NCBI GenBank assembly: GCA_903835065.1
Contig: CAILLO010000028.1
Span: 1-64,000 of the forward strand
DNA length: 64,000 bases
From: an uncultured Eubacteriales bacterium
GTDB lineage: Bacteria > Bacillota > Clostridia > Saccharofermentanales > UBA5734
Reading direction: 5' to 3'
The notes under the pieces were generated by a model. The model saw nothing but the letters and a program-made list of their open reading frames with translations. It made no database searches and was not told the origin of the DNA. Each line of letters starts with the position of its first letter. Within the stretch, counting starts at the first letter, position 1. Positions 33,105 through 43,244 of this stretch are shown piece by piece. Position numbers and translations under genes: made by a program.

Positions 33105-34418
33105 TCAGGTACCTCCTGCGGGAAGGACGATCGAGACGCTGTCCAGGTCCTCGTCCAATACGAATCGCATCCACTCGGCGGCGGACTCAAGGTCCATACT
33201 ATCATAGATTTCCGGGTAATCGAACAGGTCGATTCCCGCCAGCACGGCGTGCAGGGCGGACATTCCGCAGCCCTCGATCGAGTCGAGTCCACGCAGGAAG
33301 GATCCGGCGGCGGCCTTGCGCTGGGTGTCGAACGCCCTGGCGTCGAGACCGGCCGAGAAGGCTCCGCGCAGGCGCTTCAGCAGCTCTTCCGCGGCCCGCT
33401 CCGGTTCGGGGCTCTCCCCTCCCGCCGCGAGGAACGCGAAATCGGGCTCGCACAGGTAATGGAACCCGAACGAGTCGGTCAGCAGACCTTCCGCATAGAG
33501 GCCGTCGAAGACGAGCGAGGTGCTGCCGAGCAGCGTCTCGAACAGGAGGCGCCCGGCGCGGCGGCGCACCGCGAGCTCCCGGGGGGACTGCGGCGTCCCG
33601 CGGCCGGCGGACGGGTCCTTGATGCCGATCAGGAACGACGGCATGCCGACGTCCATCCGGATCTCGGTCCGGGCCGACGCGACGAGGGGCGGTTCGTCGA
33701 CGGCCAGCGCGCGGCCGGCCGGGCTGTCCGGCATGCCCTCGAGGGCGTCCTCGATCGACGGGAGCAGCGCCTCCGCGTCGAGGTCGCCGACGATGGCGAC
33801 CGTCAGGCGGCTCGGGCCGTAGAAAGCGGAGTGGACGGCCTGCAGGTCCTCGGCCGCGATCCGTGCGACGGTCTCGGCGGTACCGCCGATATCGACGCGG
33901 ACGGGGTGGACGGCGTAGAGTCCCTCGAGCAGCCCGGTGAAGCAACGCGAGTCGGGTTCATCGCGGTACATCGCCAGTTCGCTCAGGATGATGGGCCGTT
34001 CCGCCTCGACGCGCTCCCGGTCGAGCGCCGGGTGCAGGACCGCGCCCAGCATCCTGCGGAAGGCCGGCTCGAAGGCGGATGTCGCGGTGAAGTAGTAGAG
34101 CGTGTGGGTATGCGTCGTATAGGCGTTCGCGTGGGCGCCGGTCGCGGACATCGCAGATAGCAAGCCGCCATGCTCGTCGCGGGTGAAGACGCAGTGCTCG
34201 AGATAGTGCGCGGTCCCGTCGGGCACGCGGTGGACCGAGCCGGCCTCGAAGGACGTGTGGACGGAGCCGTAGGGCACGGCGAACCCGGCGAACGCCCGCG
34301 TGAAGCCGGGCTTGGGGATATGCAGCAGGACGAGGCCGGACTTGTGCGTGCGAACATCCATCCGCTCGCCGGACATCGCGTCCTTCCGGGTCGAAAGGGT
34401 CCAGTCCGCGCGGCTCAT
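33105..34418 (-). CDS. M16 zinc peptidase, catalytic partner (YmfH-like)
   Basis: 437 residues. The inverted zinc motif HxxEH is intact in TAHYLEHCVF (about residue 72), and the distal Glu/metal region reads ELAMYRDEPDS. Two M16 repeats are present; the second starts near residue 235. YmfH-type proteins pair with an inactive YmfF-type partner, here fused to RibF just upstream with an ATGA overlap. The pair is widespread in Bacillota; the physiological substrate is not established. GGAGG is 7 nt before the ATG. Confidence 0.88.
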   Translation of the reverse strand: MSRADWTLSTRKDAMSGERMDVRTHKSGLVLLHIPKPGFTRAFAGFAVPYGSVHTSFEAGSVHRVPDGTAHYLEHCVFTRDEHGGLLSAMSATGAHANAYTTHTHTLYYFTATSAFEPAFRRMLGAVLHPALDRERVEAERPIILSELAMYRDEPDSRCFTGLLEGLYAVHPVRVDIGGTAETVARIAAEDLQAVHSAFYGPSRLTVAIVGDLDAEALLPSIEDALEGMPDSPAGRALAVDEPPLVASARTEIRMDVGMPSFLIGIKDPSAGRGTPQSPRELAVRRRAGRLLFETLLGSTSLVFDGLYAEGLLTDSFGFHYLCEPDFAFLAAGGESPEPERAAEELLKRLRGAFSAGLDARAFDTQRKAAAGSFLRGLDSIEGCGMSALHAVLAGIDLFDYPEIYDSMDLESAAEWMRFVLDEDLDSVSIVLPAGGT

Positions 34419-36646
34419 CGGTCGTCCTCCCCGGGCAGCTGGACGAAGCACGTCCGTTCGGCCAGCCGGCCAGCCAGCGCGACGACGCGGGCGCGCGTCA
34501 CGGCGCGGAGCATCAGGAGGCCCTCGTCGGTGCGAAGGCGGCGCCCGGCCGCGAGGCCGCCCTGGTCGGCGGCGGCGAGCGCGCCGAGGTCGTCCCCGCG
34601 CGAACGCAGGGCGCTCTCCACCATGCGGACGGAGCTCTCGAAGACGCGGTCGGGGAAATCGTCGGCGGCGAGCGCGGCCACCTGGCGGCGCATGGAGACC
34701 AGCGCCTCCTCGGTGCGGTCGACGGGCACGCCGGCGGAAAGGAGGAGTCCCCCCTGGTAGCGGAGCGGAGCGGAGAAGATGCTGTAGGCCAATCCTTCCT
34801 CCTCGCGGACCTTCTCGAAGAGCAGCGAGTGGGCGTCCCCGCCGAGCATGCTGTTCAGCAGGGTCATTACGATCGTGTCCATCGAGTAGTACGCCGGAGC
34901 GCCGGAATACGCGAGGCAGACCCGGGCCTGCTCGACCTTCCGGTATTCGAGGACGGTCTCCGGCGCGGCGGTGCGCCTTTCCGGGCCATCCGGCAGCGGA
35001 GCCGGCACGACCGCCGGGTGCAGCGGGAGCCGCCGTCCGCCCGGGAACCTGGCCTCGAGCCGCCGGACCGCGTCGAGCACGGCCGACACGGCGGGTTCCT
35101 CCCAGGCGCCGGCGAGGTGCACCTGCACGGCGCCCTCGCGGAAGCAGCGCTCATAGGCGGCCGACAGGGCGGCCGGGTCCAGCGCGCGGACGAGATCCGC
35201 CTCGCCGTCCTCCTCGAGTCCGTGCGGGGTGTCGCCGCAGAAGCGTTCGGTGCATCGGTCGATGACGTGGCGCGTGCGGTCGTTCTCGCGCGCGGCGATC
35301 TCGGCGAGGTGGTTCTGGCGCTCCTCCTCCACCGTCGTCGCGTCGTAGCGTCCGTACGCATCGAACGCGGGCGTCAGCAGCATCTCGAAGAGCAGCGCGG
35401 AGGTGGCGGCGATCGGCGACGAGCCGTCGGTCCAGCGGGCCAGCGCGTCCGCGGTGAAGTGCAGGACCTGCAGGTCCCCTTCCTTCTCGACGGCGGAGTG
35501 GATCTCGGCGCCGTACAGCCCGTCGAGCTCGGTCGCGACCTCGGTGCGCTCGGGCAGGCGGGCGCAGCCGGACACGAGCAGGCGGGACAGCAGCGCGTTG
35601 GCGGACGCGGACGCGCGCTCGAGCGGGACGCGCACCGAGACCGTGCACAGCGCGGTCCGGAAGCGCGAGGAACGCAGGACCTGCACGGGGATGCGGCCGA
35701 TGCGGGCGAGCGTCCAGCCGTTCTCGTCGAGCCGGTGCAGTTCCTTCGCCCGGTCGATGTCCCGCAGCACCTGCTCCCGGAGTCCCTCGACGTCGTCGAA
35801 CTTCTCTTCTCCGCGGATCTTCTCGAGGAATTCGACTTCGAGCGTGCAGCCGTAGAGGTCGAGGTCGGCGTCGAACAGGCAGGTCTCGGCGAGGAACTCG
35901 GCGCCGGCGGCCTCGACGGTCGGGCGATATCCCAGGTTGGTCACCGCCTCGTACGTCCTCTCCCCGACGCGGGCTCTCGAACGGTAGATGCCTGGCGGCG
36001 GCAGGACGCGGTCGGCGGGCAGGCGGAAGTTCGCGGTCGGGAATCCGAGACGTCGGGCGAGCCCGCGCCCGGGAACGACGACGCCGGACAGCGTGTAGCC
36101 GCGCCCGAGCAGCGAGGCGGCCTCGGGCATCTGTCCGGCCGCGAGGAGATTGCGGATCGTAGTGCTCTTCACGAGCGTGTCGCCCATGCGGACGGGCTCC
36201 ATCACGATGACCTCGACGCCCTTCCGGCTCCCCCACTCGCGCAGCAGTCGCGCGTCTCCGGCGCGGCCCTTCCCGAACCGGTAGTCGTGACCGACCACAA
36301 CGAGGCGGGCGTGCAGTCGCTCCAGAATGTATTCGTCGAGGAATCGTTCCGCGGTCATCCCGGCGAACTCCGCGTCGAAGGCCTGGACCACGACGTCCTC
36401 GACGCCGGCGTCGAGCAGCATCGCCTGCTTCTCGCCGAGCGTCATCAGGGCGGTCGTCGTCCGGTCGGCGCTGCGCTGCGTCGAAGCCAGGGACGAGGGG
36501 TGCCGGTCGAAGGTCAGGACGGTCGGGACCAGCCCGCGTTCGGCGCTCCTGTGGAGCAGCGTGCGCACGAGTTCCATGTGGCCCCGGTGGAGGCCGTCGA
36601 AATAGCCGAGACCGACACCCGCCGCGCGGGCGCTCGCATCATACAT
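34415..36646 (-). CDS. ribF: riboflavin kinase/FAD synthetase fused to an M16 peptidase-like subunit
   Basis: 743 residues in one open frame. Residues 1 to about 305 are RibF: GLGYFDGLHRGH (nucleotidyltransferase), VVGHDYRFGKGRAGD, STTIRNLLAAGQ, and the riboflavin kinase half with GRGLARRLGFPTANFRLP and PPGIYRSRARV. Residues from about 318 on form a full YmfF-type M16 protein (RALCTVSVRVPLERASASAN-like start, ELDGLYGAEIHSAVEKEGD, YSMDTIVMTLLNSMLGGDAHS, EEGLAYSIFSAPLR) without HxxEH, so it is the non-catalytic partner. The joining segment HRLDENGWTLARIGR has no stop and no Shine-Dalgarno. RibF acts in flavin cofactor synthesis. The ATG at 36644-36646 has AGGAG 7 nt upstream. Confidence 0.9.
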   Translation of the reverse strand: MYDASARAAGVGLGYFDGLHRGHMELVRTLLHRSAERGLVPTVLTFDRHPSSLASTQRSADRTTTALMTLGEKQAMLLDAGVEDVVVQAFDAEFAGMTAERFLDEYILERLHARLVVVGHDYRFGKGRAGDARLLREWGSRKGVEVIVMEPVRMGDTLVKSTTIRNLLAAGQMPEAASLLGRGYTLSGVVVPGRGLARRLGFPTANFRLPADRVLPPPGIYRSRARVGERTYEAVTNLGYRPTVEAAGAEFLAETCLFDADLDLYGCTLEVEFLEKIRGEEKFDDVEGLREQVLRDIDRAKELHRLDENGWTLARIGRIPVQVLRSSRFRTALCTVSVRVPLERASASANALLSRLLVSGCARLPERTEVATELDGLYGAEIHSAVEKEGDLQVLHFTADALARWTDGSSPIAATSALLFEMLLTPAFDAYGRYDATTVEEERQNHLAEIAARENDRTRHVIDRCTERFCGDTPHGLEEDGEADLVRALDPAALSAAYERCFREGAVQVHLAGAWEEPAVSAVLDAVRRLEARFPGGRRLPLHPAVVPAPLPDGPERRTAAPETVLEYRKVEQARVCLAYSGAPAYYSMDTIVMTLLNSMLGGDAHSLLFEKVREEEGLAYSIFSAPLRYQGGLLLSAGVPVDRTEEALVSMRRQVAALAADDFPDRVFESSVRMVESALRSRGDDLGALAAADQGGLAAGRRLRTDEGLLMLRAVTRARVVALAGRLAERTCFVQLPGEDDR

Positions 36647-37634
36647 CTTCCTTCTCCTGTCGTGCATCGGTGAAGACCCGTTCGGCGCGGTAGACGGTCC
36701 GCTCCGGATCGGACGCGTCGATCCGGCAGACGGCCAGCAGTCCGAGGCCCGCCTTCGTCACGGCGACGGACTCCGGGAGCTCTCCCGAGAGCCCGAGGGC
36801 CTCGGGCAGGACCTCGAGGCCGTCGACGAGGCGGCGTGCGGTTTCCATACCGGCTTCGGCGGACGCCCGGTCGAGGACGGCGGATTCGAGGGGCAGCAGC
36901 CAGCCGAGGGCGGCGAGGGCGTCCAGCGCCCTGTCACCCAGGCCGCGGCAGGCTTCATCCAGTTCCTCGAGCGCGTACGCCTGCTCGAGGCCGTAGGGTC
37001 CGCAGCGCGTGCGGACCAGCGCTTCGGCGTGCGCGCCGAAGCCGGAAGCACGGCCGAGGTCTTCGCAGAGCGTGCGGATGTAGGTTCCCTTCGAGCAGCG
37101 GATCGTAAGGACGGCGCGCAGGACCCCTTCGTCGACGGCGACCGAATCGGTGCGCACGGAGTGGACGCGGATCGGCCGCGCCTTCCGCTCGACCTCGACG
37201 CCCTTGCGCGCGGATTCGTAGAGCCTGCGCCCGTCGACCTTGACGGCGGAATACATGGGCGGCGTCTGGAGACGGTCGCCGGCGAGCGCCGCGGCCATCG
37301 CGCGGATCGGAGCGAAATCCTCGGCGCGCAGGGCCCCGAGTTCCCCTTCGGTCGGCTCGCGGCCGCCGGTGCGCTGTCCGGTGACATCCTGGGTGTCGGT
37401 CTCCGATCCGAACCGGACGGTGACGCGGTATTCCTTGTCGTAGCCCTCCATGTAGCGGACGAGCCCGGTCGCGCGCCCGATGCAGATCGGCAGGACGCCC
37501 TCCGCGAACGGGTCCAGCGTGCCGCAGTGCCCGACCCGGCGCTCGCCCACGGCGCGGCGCACGCGGGACACGCAGCCGAAGGAGGTCGCGCCGACGGGCT
37601 TGCGCACCACGAGCACTCCTCCGCGGACCGTCAT
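36639..37634 (-). CDS. truB: tRNA pseudouridine(55) synthase TruB
   Basis: 331 residues. It starts VLVVRKPVGATSFGCVSRVR, with the catalytic Asp in GHCGTLDPFAEGVLPI, then YRVTVRFGSETDTQDVTG and KGTYIRTLCEDLG, all TruB motifs, and a PUA-like C-terminal part. It converts U55 of tRNAs to pseudouridine. It overlaps nrnA (ATGA) upstream and ribF by 8 nt downstream. The nrnA-truB-ribF order is standard in Bacillota. Confidence 0.96.
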   Translation of the reverse strand: MTVRGGVLVVRKPVGATSFGCVSRVRRAVGERRVGHCGTLDPFAEGVLPICIGRATGLVRYMEGYDKEYRVTVRFGSETDTQDVTGQRTGGREPTEGELGALRAEDFAPIRAMAAALAGDRLQTPPMYSAVKVDGRRLYESARKGVEVERKARPIRVHSVRTDSVAVDEGVLRAVLTIRCSKGTYIRTLCEDLGRASGFGAHAEALVRTRCGPYGLEQAYALEELDEACRGLGDRALDALAALGWLLPLESAVLDRASAEAGMETARRLVDGLEVLPEALGLSGELPESVAVTKAGLGLLAVCRIDASDPERTVYRAERVFTDARQEKEDV

Positions 37635-38671
37635 CGGACCTCCGGGCACGAAAGCTCGCGCGCGGCCGCTTCGAGGACGCGTTCCCGCGCTTCGTCGAGG
37701 CCCGATTCGACCGTGAAGCCGGAGGCGCGGGCGTGTCCGCCGCCCCCGAAACCCTTCGAGAAGACCGACGCGTCGAAGCCTCCGCCGCTGCGCACGTTGA
37801 CGCGGACGGTGCCGTCTGCGCGCTCGCGCAGGACGAAGGCCGCCTCGACGCCCACGACGTCGCGCAGGCGCCCCGCGAGGCCGTCGAGGTCGCTCTCGGT
37901 CGCGCCGCATTCGTCGAGCATCGTCTGCGGCACCGAAACCGACGCGACGCGGCCGCCGCAATCGTAGCGCACCGCCGAGAAGGCGCGGCCGAGCAGGCGG
38001 AACCGACCCGGGCTCATCTCGTCGAACAGCCGGCGGGTCAGGTCGCGCGGGTCGGCGCCGTGGCGCACGAGCTCCGCGGCCGCGGCGAAGGAGTCGGCGT
38101 TCGTGTTGGAGAAGCGGAAGCCGCCGGTGTCGAAGAGGAGGGCGGTCATCAGGCAGGTAGCGCCGTCGCGGTCGAGCAGGTCGGCCCCCGCGGTGGCCGA
38201 CAGGTCGCCGACGAGACGCAGCACGAGTTCGCCGGCACAGGACGCGGCGGGGTCGACGAAGCGCACCGTGCCGTCCTCGTCCACGTCGGATACAGGGGCG
38301 GGCGGGTGGTGGTCGACGACGAGGTGAACGCGGGCGGCACGGAACAGGTCGGCCCGGGCGCCGATGCGTGGCGGGCCCTCGCAGTCGACCGCGAGCGCGA
38401 CCGTCTGGAACGCCTGGAGCGAGGGGACGAGCGCGGCATCGAAGACGATCGCCCCGCCGGCGCCGGGCAGGAACGCGAACGGCGGCGCGACGGGCTCTTC
38501 GACGACCACCCTGGCGTCGATTCCGGCCCTTCCGAGAGCGGAGACGAAGCCGAAGCAGGCACCCAGGGCGTCTCCGTCGGCTCCGACATGAGGGTAGAGC
38601 AGAACGCCTCCGACGTGCCCGGAGAGACTCCGAAGGGCGTCCGCGACGAGATTCCGGGCGGAAACAGGCAT
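37631..38671 (-). CDS. nrnA: DHH/DHHA1 phosphoesterase, NrnA-type oligoribonuclease / pAp phosphatase
   Basis: 346 residues. Metal-binding motifs include PHVGADGDALGA (usually HxxPDxDxxGS), LAVDCEG, and the name-giving DHH in LVVDHHPP. The DHHA1 domain ends in FGGGGHARASGF. NrnA degrades nano-RNAs and dephosphorylates pAp. The normally conserved Pro-Asp in motif I reads Ala-Asp here. GAGG is 7 nt before the ATG. It sits between rbfA and truB. Confidence 0.93.
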   Translation of the reverse strand: MPVSARNLVADALRSLSGHVGGVLLYPHVGADGDALGACFGFVSALGRAGIDARVVVEEPVAPPFAFLPGAGGAIVFDAALVPSLQAFQTVALAVDCEGPPRIGARADLFRAARVHLVVDHHPPAPVSDVDEDGTVRFVDPAASCAGELVLRLVGDLSATAGADLLDRDGATCLMTALLFDTGGFRFSNTNADSFAAAAELVRHGADPRDLTRRLFDEMSPGRFRLLGRAFSAVRYDCGGRVASVSVPQTMLDECGATESDLDGLAGRLRDVVGVEAAFVLRERADGTVRVNVRSGGGFDASVFSKGFGGGGHARASGFTVESGLDEARERVLEAAARELSCPEVR

Positions 38672-38696
38672 CAGGCCACCTCGACCGGTGCGCCGG

Positions 38697-39059
38697 TCAC
38701 TCGTCGTTCGGCTTCCGGAGACCCTTGTTCGCCTCGTCGATCAGCTTCGCGATCCGGAAGCCGCGCTCGATCGAGTCGTCCATCACGAAATGCAGCTCCG
38801 GCGCGACGCGCAGGCGGATGCGCGAGGCGACCTCCCTGCGGAGGAAGCCCGACGCGCTCTTCAGCGCGGCCGCCGCGCCCTTCTTGGCCTCGTCGTCCCC
38901 CAGTACGCTGATGTAGACCTTCGCGTGCGAGAGGTCCCTCGACATCTCCACCTCGACGACCGACACCATGGCGGGGAGCCGCGGGTCCTTGACGCTTTCG
39001 CGGAGCAGGGAGGCGATGATGTCGCGCATCTCCTCCCCGACCCGGTCCGATCTCTGCAT
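38697..39059 (-). CDS. rbfA: 30S ribosome-binding factor A
   Basis: 120 residues. The KH-like fold is shown by RVGEEMRDIIASLLRESVKD, VSVVEVEMSRDLSHAKVYIS and RVAPELHFVMDDSIERG, the family pattern. RbfA helps 16S 5'-end maturation. It starts 1 nt after the infB stop, with AGAGGAG 5 nt upstream. Confidence 0.97.
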   Translation of the reverse strand: MQRSDRVGEEMRDIIASLLRESVKDPRLPAMVSVVEVEMSRDLSHAKVYISVLGDDEAKKGAAAALKSASGFLRREVASRIRLRVAPELHFVMDDSIERGFRIAKLIDEANKGLRKPNDE

Positions 39060-39060
39060 G

Positions 39061-42000
39061 CTAGCTCCTCTCGACCTGCTTCATCTCGAAGCCCTCGACG
39101 ACGTCGCCTTCGCGGAGGTCGTTGAACCCGGAGATCGACAGGCCGCATTCGAAGCCCTGCTGGACTTCGCGCGCATCGTCCTTGAAGCGCTTGAGCGAGG
39201 CGAGCTTGCCCTCGTGCACCACGACGCCGTCGCGCAGCAGACGGACCTCGCTGGTGCGGACCATCCTGCCGTCGGTGACCATGCAGCCGGCGATCGTGCC
39301 GACCCCGGACACCTTGAAGATCTGGCGCACGGCCGCGTGGCCGAGCACGTTCTCCTTGAAGGTCGGAGCGAGCATGCCCTTCATGGCGGCCTCGATGTCC
39401 TCGATCGCGTTGTAGATCACGCGGTAGAGGCGCACGTCGACGCCGGCGTCCTTCGCCATGTCCGCGACGTTGGCGGGCGGGCGGACGTTGAAGCCGATGA
39501 TGATGGCGTTCGCGACCTCGGCGAGGCGCACGTCGCTCTCGGTGATCGCACCCACGGCGTCGTGCACGATGTTGACGCGCACCTCGTCGTTGGACAGTTT
39601 GGTCAGCGACTGCTTGACCGCCTCCACGCTGCCCTGGACGTCGCCCTTGATGACGATGTTCAGGTCCTTGGCCTCGCCCTCTTTCAGCTTGGTGAAGAAG
39701 GAATCGAGGGACATCCGGGAGGACGCGCGCAGCTGCTGTTCGCGTTGCTGCGTCTTGCGGCGCTCGGCGAGGTCGCGGGCGACCTTCTCGTCCTCGATCG
39801 CGTAGAAAACCTCGCCCGCCTCGGGAACCTCGGGCAGGCCCGAGATCTCGACGGGAATCGACGGACCGGCGCGCTTGACGTTGGAGCCCTTGTCGTCGAC
39901 CATCGCGCGGATGCGGCCGATGACGGAGCCCGCGACGACCGAGTCGCCGGTCTTCAGGGTGCCGCGCTGCACGAGCACGGTCGCGATCGGGCCGCGGTTC
40001 TTGTCGAGCTTGGCCTCGATCACGGTGCCCTTGGCCTGCTTGTTCGGATTGGCCTTGAGGTCGAGGACATCGGCGGTCAGGATGACCATCTCCAGCAGTT
40101 CCTCGATGCCCATCCCGGTCTTCGCGGACACGGGCACCATGATGTTGGTGCCGCCCCACTCCTCGGGGATCAGGCCGTGCTCGGACAGTTCCTGGCGGAC
40201 CTTATCGACGTTGGCGCCCGGCTTGTCCATCTTGTTGATCGCCACCATGATCGCGACGTTCGCGGCCTTTGCGTGGTTGATCGCCTCGATCGTCTGGGGC
40301 ATGACGCCGTCGTCCGCCGCGACCACGAGGATCGCGATGTCGGTGACCTGGGCGCCGCGGGCGCGCATCGCCGTGAAGGCTTCGTGGCCCGGGGTGTCGA
40401 GGAACGTGATCGCGCGGTCCTTGATCTTCACGGTGTACGCGCCGATATGCTGGGTGATGCCGCCGGCTTCGCCCGTCGCCACCGAGGTGGAACGGATGCG
40501 GTCGAGCAGCGAGGTCTTGCCGTGGTCGACGTGGCCCATGACGACCACGACGGGCGGACGGGGCTTCAGGTCGGTATCTTCGTCGGCGGTGTCGTCGAAG
40601 AGAATCTCCTCGGCGGTGACCATGACGGCCTTCTCGGGCTTGATGCCGAAGTCCTCCGCGATGATCGCGGCGGTCGCGTAGTCGAGCTCCTGGTTCAGCG
40701 TGACCATCATGCCGAACTGCATGAGCTTCTTGATCACTTCGCCCGAGGCTTTCTTGAGCAGTTCGGCGAGTTCCTTCACGTTGATCGGGTCGGGAATCGC
40801 GACCTGCTTGAGTTCGGCGCGCTGCATCATGAGCTCGGTCTCGGTCAGGCGGTCGCGGCGGATGCCGCGGTTCTTGCCCTTGCCCTTGCCGTTCTCGGAG
40901 TAGTACGCGTTGATCACGAATTCGTCGGACAGGGCTTCGGTGACGCCTTTCTTTCCGAACACGGCGGCGTCGCCTCTGATCGGGGCCTGCCGGTCGGAGG
41001 TGCCGGGCGCGGTGCGGACAGTGGAACGGTTCGCGTCGCCGCCGCGGTGGTCGTTCTTCTTGGCTTCCTTCTCGAAGGCCACGCGGGCGCCGATGTTGGA
41101 GGTCGGACGGACGACCGGCTTGTCGGCGTCGTCCTTCTCGCCGGGGCGCGGGCCGCCGGGGCCGCCGGGTCTCGGGCCGTATCCGCCGGGACCGCCGGGT
41201 CTCGGGCCGTATCCGCCGGGGCCGCCGGGTCTCGGGTTGTTCCCCTGGTAGCCGCCGGGACCTCCCGGACCGCCCGGTCTCGGGCCGTATCCGCCGGGGC
41301 CGCCCGGACGCGGATTGTTGCCCTGGTAGCCGCCGCCCTGGTAGCCGCCCGGTCTCGGGCCGCCGCCCTGATACCCGCCGCCGCCCTGGTAGCCGCCAGG
41401 ACCCGCGGGACGGGGATTGGTGCCCTGATAGCCGCCACCACCCTGGTAGCCGCCGCCCTGGTATCCGCCGCCGCCGCCCTGGTAACTGCCGGGGCCGCCG
41501 GGAGCGCGCGGGGGGTAGGGTCCGCTGGGCCGCGGGCCGTTCTGGTATCCGCCCGGGCCTCCGGGACCGGCGTTGCCGGTCGGATACGGGGCGCGCGGAC
41601 GTTCCGGCGCGGGACCGAGGTTGCCGGTCGGGTAGGGTGCGCGCGGACGGTCGTCCGGCGTCGCGATGTAGCCCGTGGAATAGGGAGCCTTGCGCTCCGG
41701 GGGCGCGGCCGGTGCCGCAGGAACCGTCGCGGCGGGAGCCGCGGGCGGAGCGGAAGAGGCCGGAGCCGCAGGGGCCGCGGCGACGGCGGGTGCCGTGGCG
41801 ACGGGTGCGGGCGCGGAGGTCGTCGTCGGGGCCGCGGGAACTTCCGGTTTCGGCGCGGGAGCCGCGGGGACGGCGGCGGCCGGTTCGGCCGCACGGGCCG
41901 CTTCCGCGGGGTGCGCCCTGGGGGCTTCCTGGGTCTGGACCTGCGCGGCGGCGGGCTCCCTGGCAGGAGTCTCCGTCTTCGGCACTTCCACATGCGCGGC

Positions 42001-42507
42001 AGTCGCCGCTGCGACCGCAGGAACCGCCACTTTCGGCGCGGTCTCGGCGACCGGCGCGTGGACGACGGGCTTCGCGGCAGGGGCCGCTTCCGCGGCGGGA
42101 GTGGCGACGGGCGCCGGCGCGTGGGCCGGAGCGGCCTCTGCGGCGGGCGCCGGAGCCGGAGCGGGGGTCGGGGCCGGGACCGCGACGGGCGCGCCGACGG
42201 GCGCATCCTCGACCGCGACTTCCTTCGGAATCCGCTTCACGACCTTGACTTCACCGGTGATCTTCTTTCCGGAGATGCCCTGCATGGTGACCGTCGGTCC
42301 CTTGTGGACTTCGGGCGCGGGAGCGACAGGAGCGGGTTCCGGTGCGGACGTCTTCTTCGGGACGTGCTTCGCCTTCTCCTTGTCCGCTTCCTTTTCTTTT
42401 TCAGGAACCGGTTCGGGAGAGACCGGCTTCACGCCGCCCTGGGGCACGCCCTCGTTGTGGACGAATCCGGCACGGAGGCCGGAAGCGAAATCATCCTTCT
42501 TCACCAT
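39061..42507 (-). CDS. infB: translation initiation factor IF-2 with a very long low-complexity N terminus
   Basis: 1148 residues; most IF-2 proteins have 700-900. The GTPase core is complete: [43 protein letters not shown] and [10 protein letters not shown], followed by domains II-IV ending in [16 protein letters not shown] short IF2N domain ([20 protein letters not shown]) precedes it. Before that lie a Lys-rich start, an Ala/Pro-rich block (about residues 105-280) and a Gly-Tyr-Gln-rich block (about 300-455) made of GGYQGG-like units. The ATG is 14 nt from GGAGG, so the start is less secure. IF-2 delivers initiator tRNA to the ribosome. Confidence 0.96.
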   Translation of the reverse strand: MVKKDDFASGLRAGFVHNEGVPQGGVKPVSPEPVPEKEKEADKEKAKHVPKKTSAPEPAPVAPAPEVHKGPTVTMQGISGKKITGEVKVVKRIPKEVAVEDAPVGAPVAVPAPTPAPAPAPAAEAAPAHAPAPVATPAAEAAPAAKPVVHAPVAETAPKVAVPAVAAATAAHVEVPKTETPAREPAAAQVQTQEAPRAHPAEAARAAEPAAAVPAAPAPKPEVPAAPTTTSAPAPVATAPAVAAAPAAPASSAPPAAPAATVPAAPAAPPERKAPYSTGYIATPDDRPRAPYPTGNLGPAPERPRAPYPTGNAGPGGPGGYQNGPRPSGPYPPRAPGGPGSYQGGGGGYQGGGYQGGGGYQGTNPRPAGPGGYQGGGGYQGGGPRPGGYQGGGYQGNNPRPGGPGGYGPRPGGPGGPGGYQGNNPRPGGPGGYGPRPGGPGGYGPRPGGPGGPRPGEKDDADKPVVRPTSNIGARVAFEKEAKKNDHRGGDANRSTVRTAPGTSDRQAPIRGDAAVFGKKGVTEALSDEFVINAYYSENGKGKGKNRGIRRDRLTETELMMQRAELKQVAIPDPINVKELAELLKKASGEVIKKLMQFGMMVTLNQELDYATAAIIAEDFGIKPEKAVMVTAEEILFDDTADEDTDLKPRPPVVVVMGHVDHGKTSLLDRIRSTSVATGEAGGITQHIGAYTVKIKDRAITFLDTPGHEAFTAMRARGAQVTDIAILVVAADDGVMPQTIEAINHAKAANVAIMVAINKMDKPGANVDKVRQELSEHGLIPEEWGGTNIMVPVSAKTGMGIEELLEMVILTADVLDLKANPNKQAKGTVIEAKLDKNRGPIATVLVQRGTLKTGDSVVAGSVIGRIRAMVDDKGSNVKRAGPSIPVEISGLPEVPEAGEVFYAIEDEKVARDLAERRKTQQREQQLRASSRMSLDSFFTKLKEGEAKDLNIVIKGDVQGSVEAVKQSLTKLSNDEVRVNIVHDAVGAITESDVRLAEVANAIIIGFNVRPPANVADMAKDAGVDVRLYRVIYNAIEDIEAAMKGMLAPTFKENVLGHAAVRQIFKVSGVGTIAGCMVTDGRMVRTSEVRLLRDGVVVHEGKLASLKRFKDDAREVQQGFECGLSISGFNDLREGDVVEGFEMKQVERS
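41150..41690 (-). repeat. imperfect in-frame tandem repeats inside infB
   Basis: Short GC-rich units encode [16 protein letters not shown] and RAPYPTGN repeats. Copies of the last two are nearly identical at DNA level, and the units keep the frame. These are coding repeats, not a CRISPR or intergenic array. Confidence 0.85.
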
Positions 42508-42610
42508 TCTGTATCTGTCATCCTCCAGAATTCTGGCGAGACTCCGGTTCCCCGCGTCTCCCCTGTTCCCTCGATCGGCTTGGCCAGCGGTCGTTCCGCG
42601 CTCGGGTCGT

Positions 42611-42952
42611 TCAACCTCCCGGTTTTCCTTCTTGTGCGACGGCTTCGTCGATCAGTTCCGACAAGCGGGTCGCGAATCCTTCGTCATTCACCGCGACCAC
42701 CTTGCGGTCCGGTCTCCCGGTGAAGCGGCTGAGTCCATCCTTTGTACCATACACCCGATACCGGGTCTCGAAGGTCTCGGACAGGGCCTTGAACTTGTCC
42801 TTAGTTCCCTGCGAGGCGTCCTCCGACACCACCAGCATCTTCGTCAGCCCCTTCTTCAGGGCGGCCCGGCAGGCCTCGTCGCCGGACACCGTCTTCCCCG
42901 CGCGCGTCGCGAGGCCGAGGAACATCAGCGCGCGCTCATCCGGTCCGGGCAT
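42611..42952 (-). CDS. ylxQ: L7Ae-family K-turn RNA-binding protein (YlxQ)
   Basis: 113 residues with an L7Ae/L30e fold: [20 protein letters not shown] and [20 protein letters not shown], typical of YlxQ/RplGA proteins encoded between ylxR and infB. K-turn RNA binding is known for the family; the cellular target is unclear. GGAGG is 6 nt before the ATG. It overlaps ylxR by 17 nt. A gap of 103 nt separates it from infB, in which I see no clear gene. Confidence 0.9.
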   Translation of the reverse strand: MPGPDERALMFLGLATRAGKTVSGDEACRAALKKGLTKMLVVSEDASQGTKDKFKALSETFETRYRVYGTKDGLSRFTGRPDRKVVAVNDEGFATRLSELIDEAVAQEGKPGG

Positions 42953-43244
42953 CCGGAACCTCCAGCATCTGCGCCAGCGTCGCGGCGGCGGCGGGGTCGA
43001 GGGCCTTCTTGAGGGCCTTGTCGAGCCGCTTCCCCTTGAGCGCCTGTTCGAGGCACTTGCGGTCGGGGCACAGGTAGGCGCCCCGACCCTGCATGCGTCC
43101 GGTGCGGTCCACGGAGACGGGTCCCTCGGCCGGCGCGACGACGCGGATGAGCTCCTTCTTGGGCTTCATCGCGCGGCAGCCGACGCACATGCGCTCGGGC
43201 ACCTTCCTGGGCTTCGTCTCCGGCATCGCGGCGTCCTTCGTCAT
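42936..43244 (-). CDS. ylxR: YlxR-family protein (DUF448)
   Basis: 102 residues. The family signature ERMCVGCRAMKPKKELIRVV is followed by GRMQGRGAYLCPDRKCLEQA, a basic protein proposed to bind RNA or nucleoid and reported as an RNase P modulator in some species. The ATG at 43242-43244 overlaps the nusA stop. A second in-frame ATG (43224-43226) has AAGGA 7 nt upstream and would give 96 residues starting MPETKPRKVPERMC; it may be the real start. Confidence 0.92.
   Translation of the reverse strand: MTKDAAMPETKPRKVPERMCVGCRAMKPKKELIRVVAPAEGPVSVDRTGRMQGRGAYLCPDRKCLEQALKGKRLDKALKKALDPAAAATLAQMLEVPDARTG

Noticed and set aside
41150..41690. Regular repeats that could suggest a CRISPR array
   Set aside because: The units are short, variable in length, keep the reading frame and encode GGYQGG-like peptides within infB; there are no unique spacers of constant size and no cas genes.
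38968..42723. A 1251-codon open frame on the plus strand antisense to infB
   Set aside because: It mirrors the long GC-rich infB gene, has repetitive composition from the complement of Gly/Ala/Pro codons, no domain I recognise and no ribosome binding site. It is a shadow frame.
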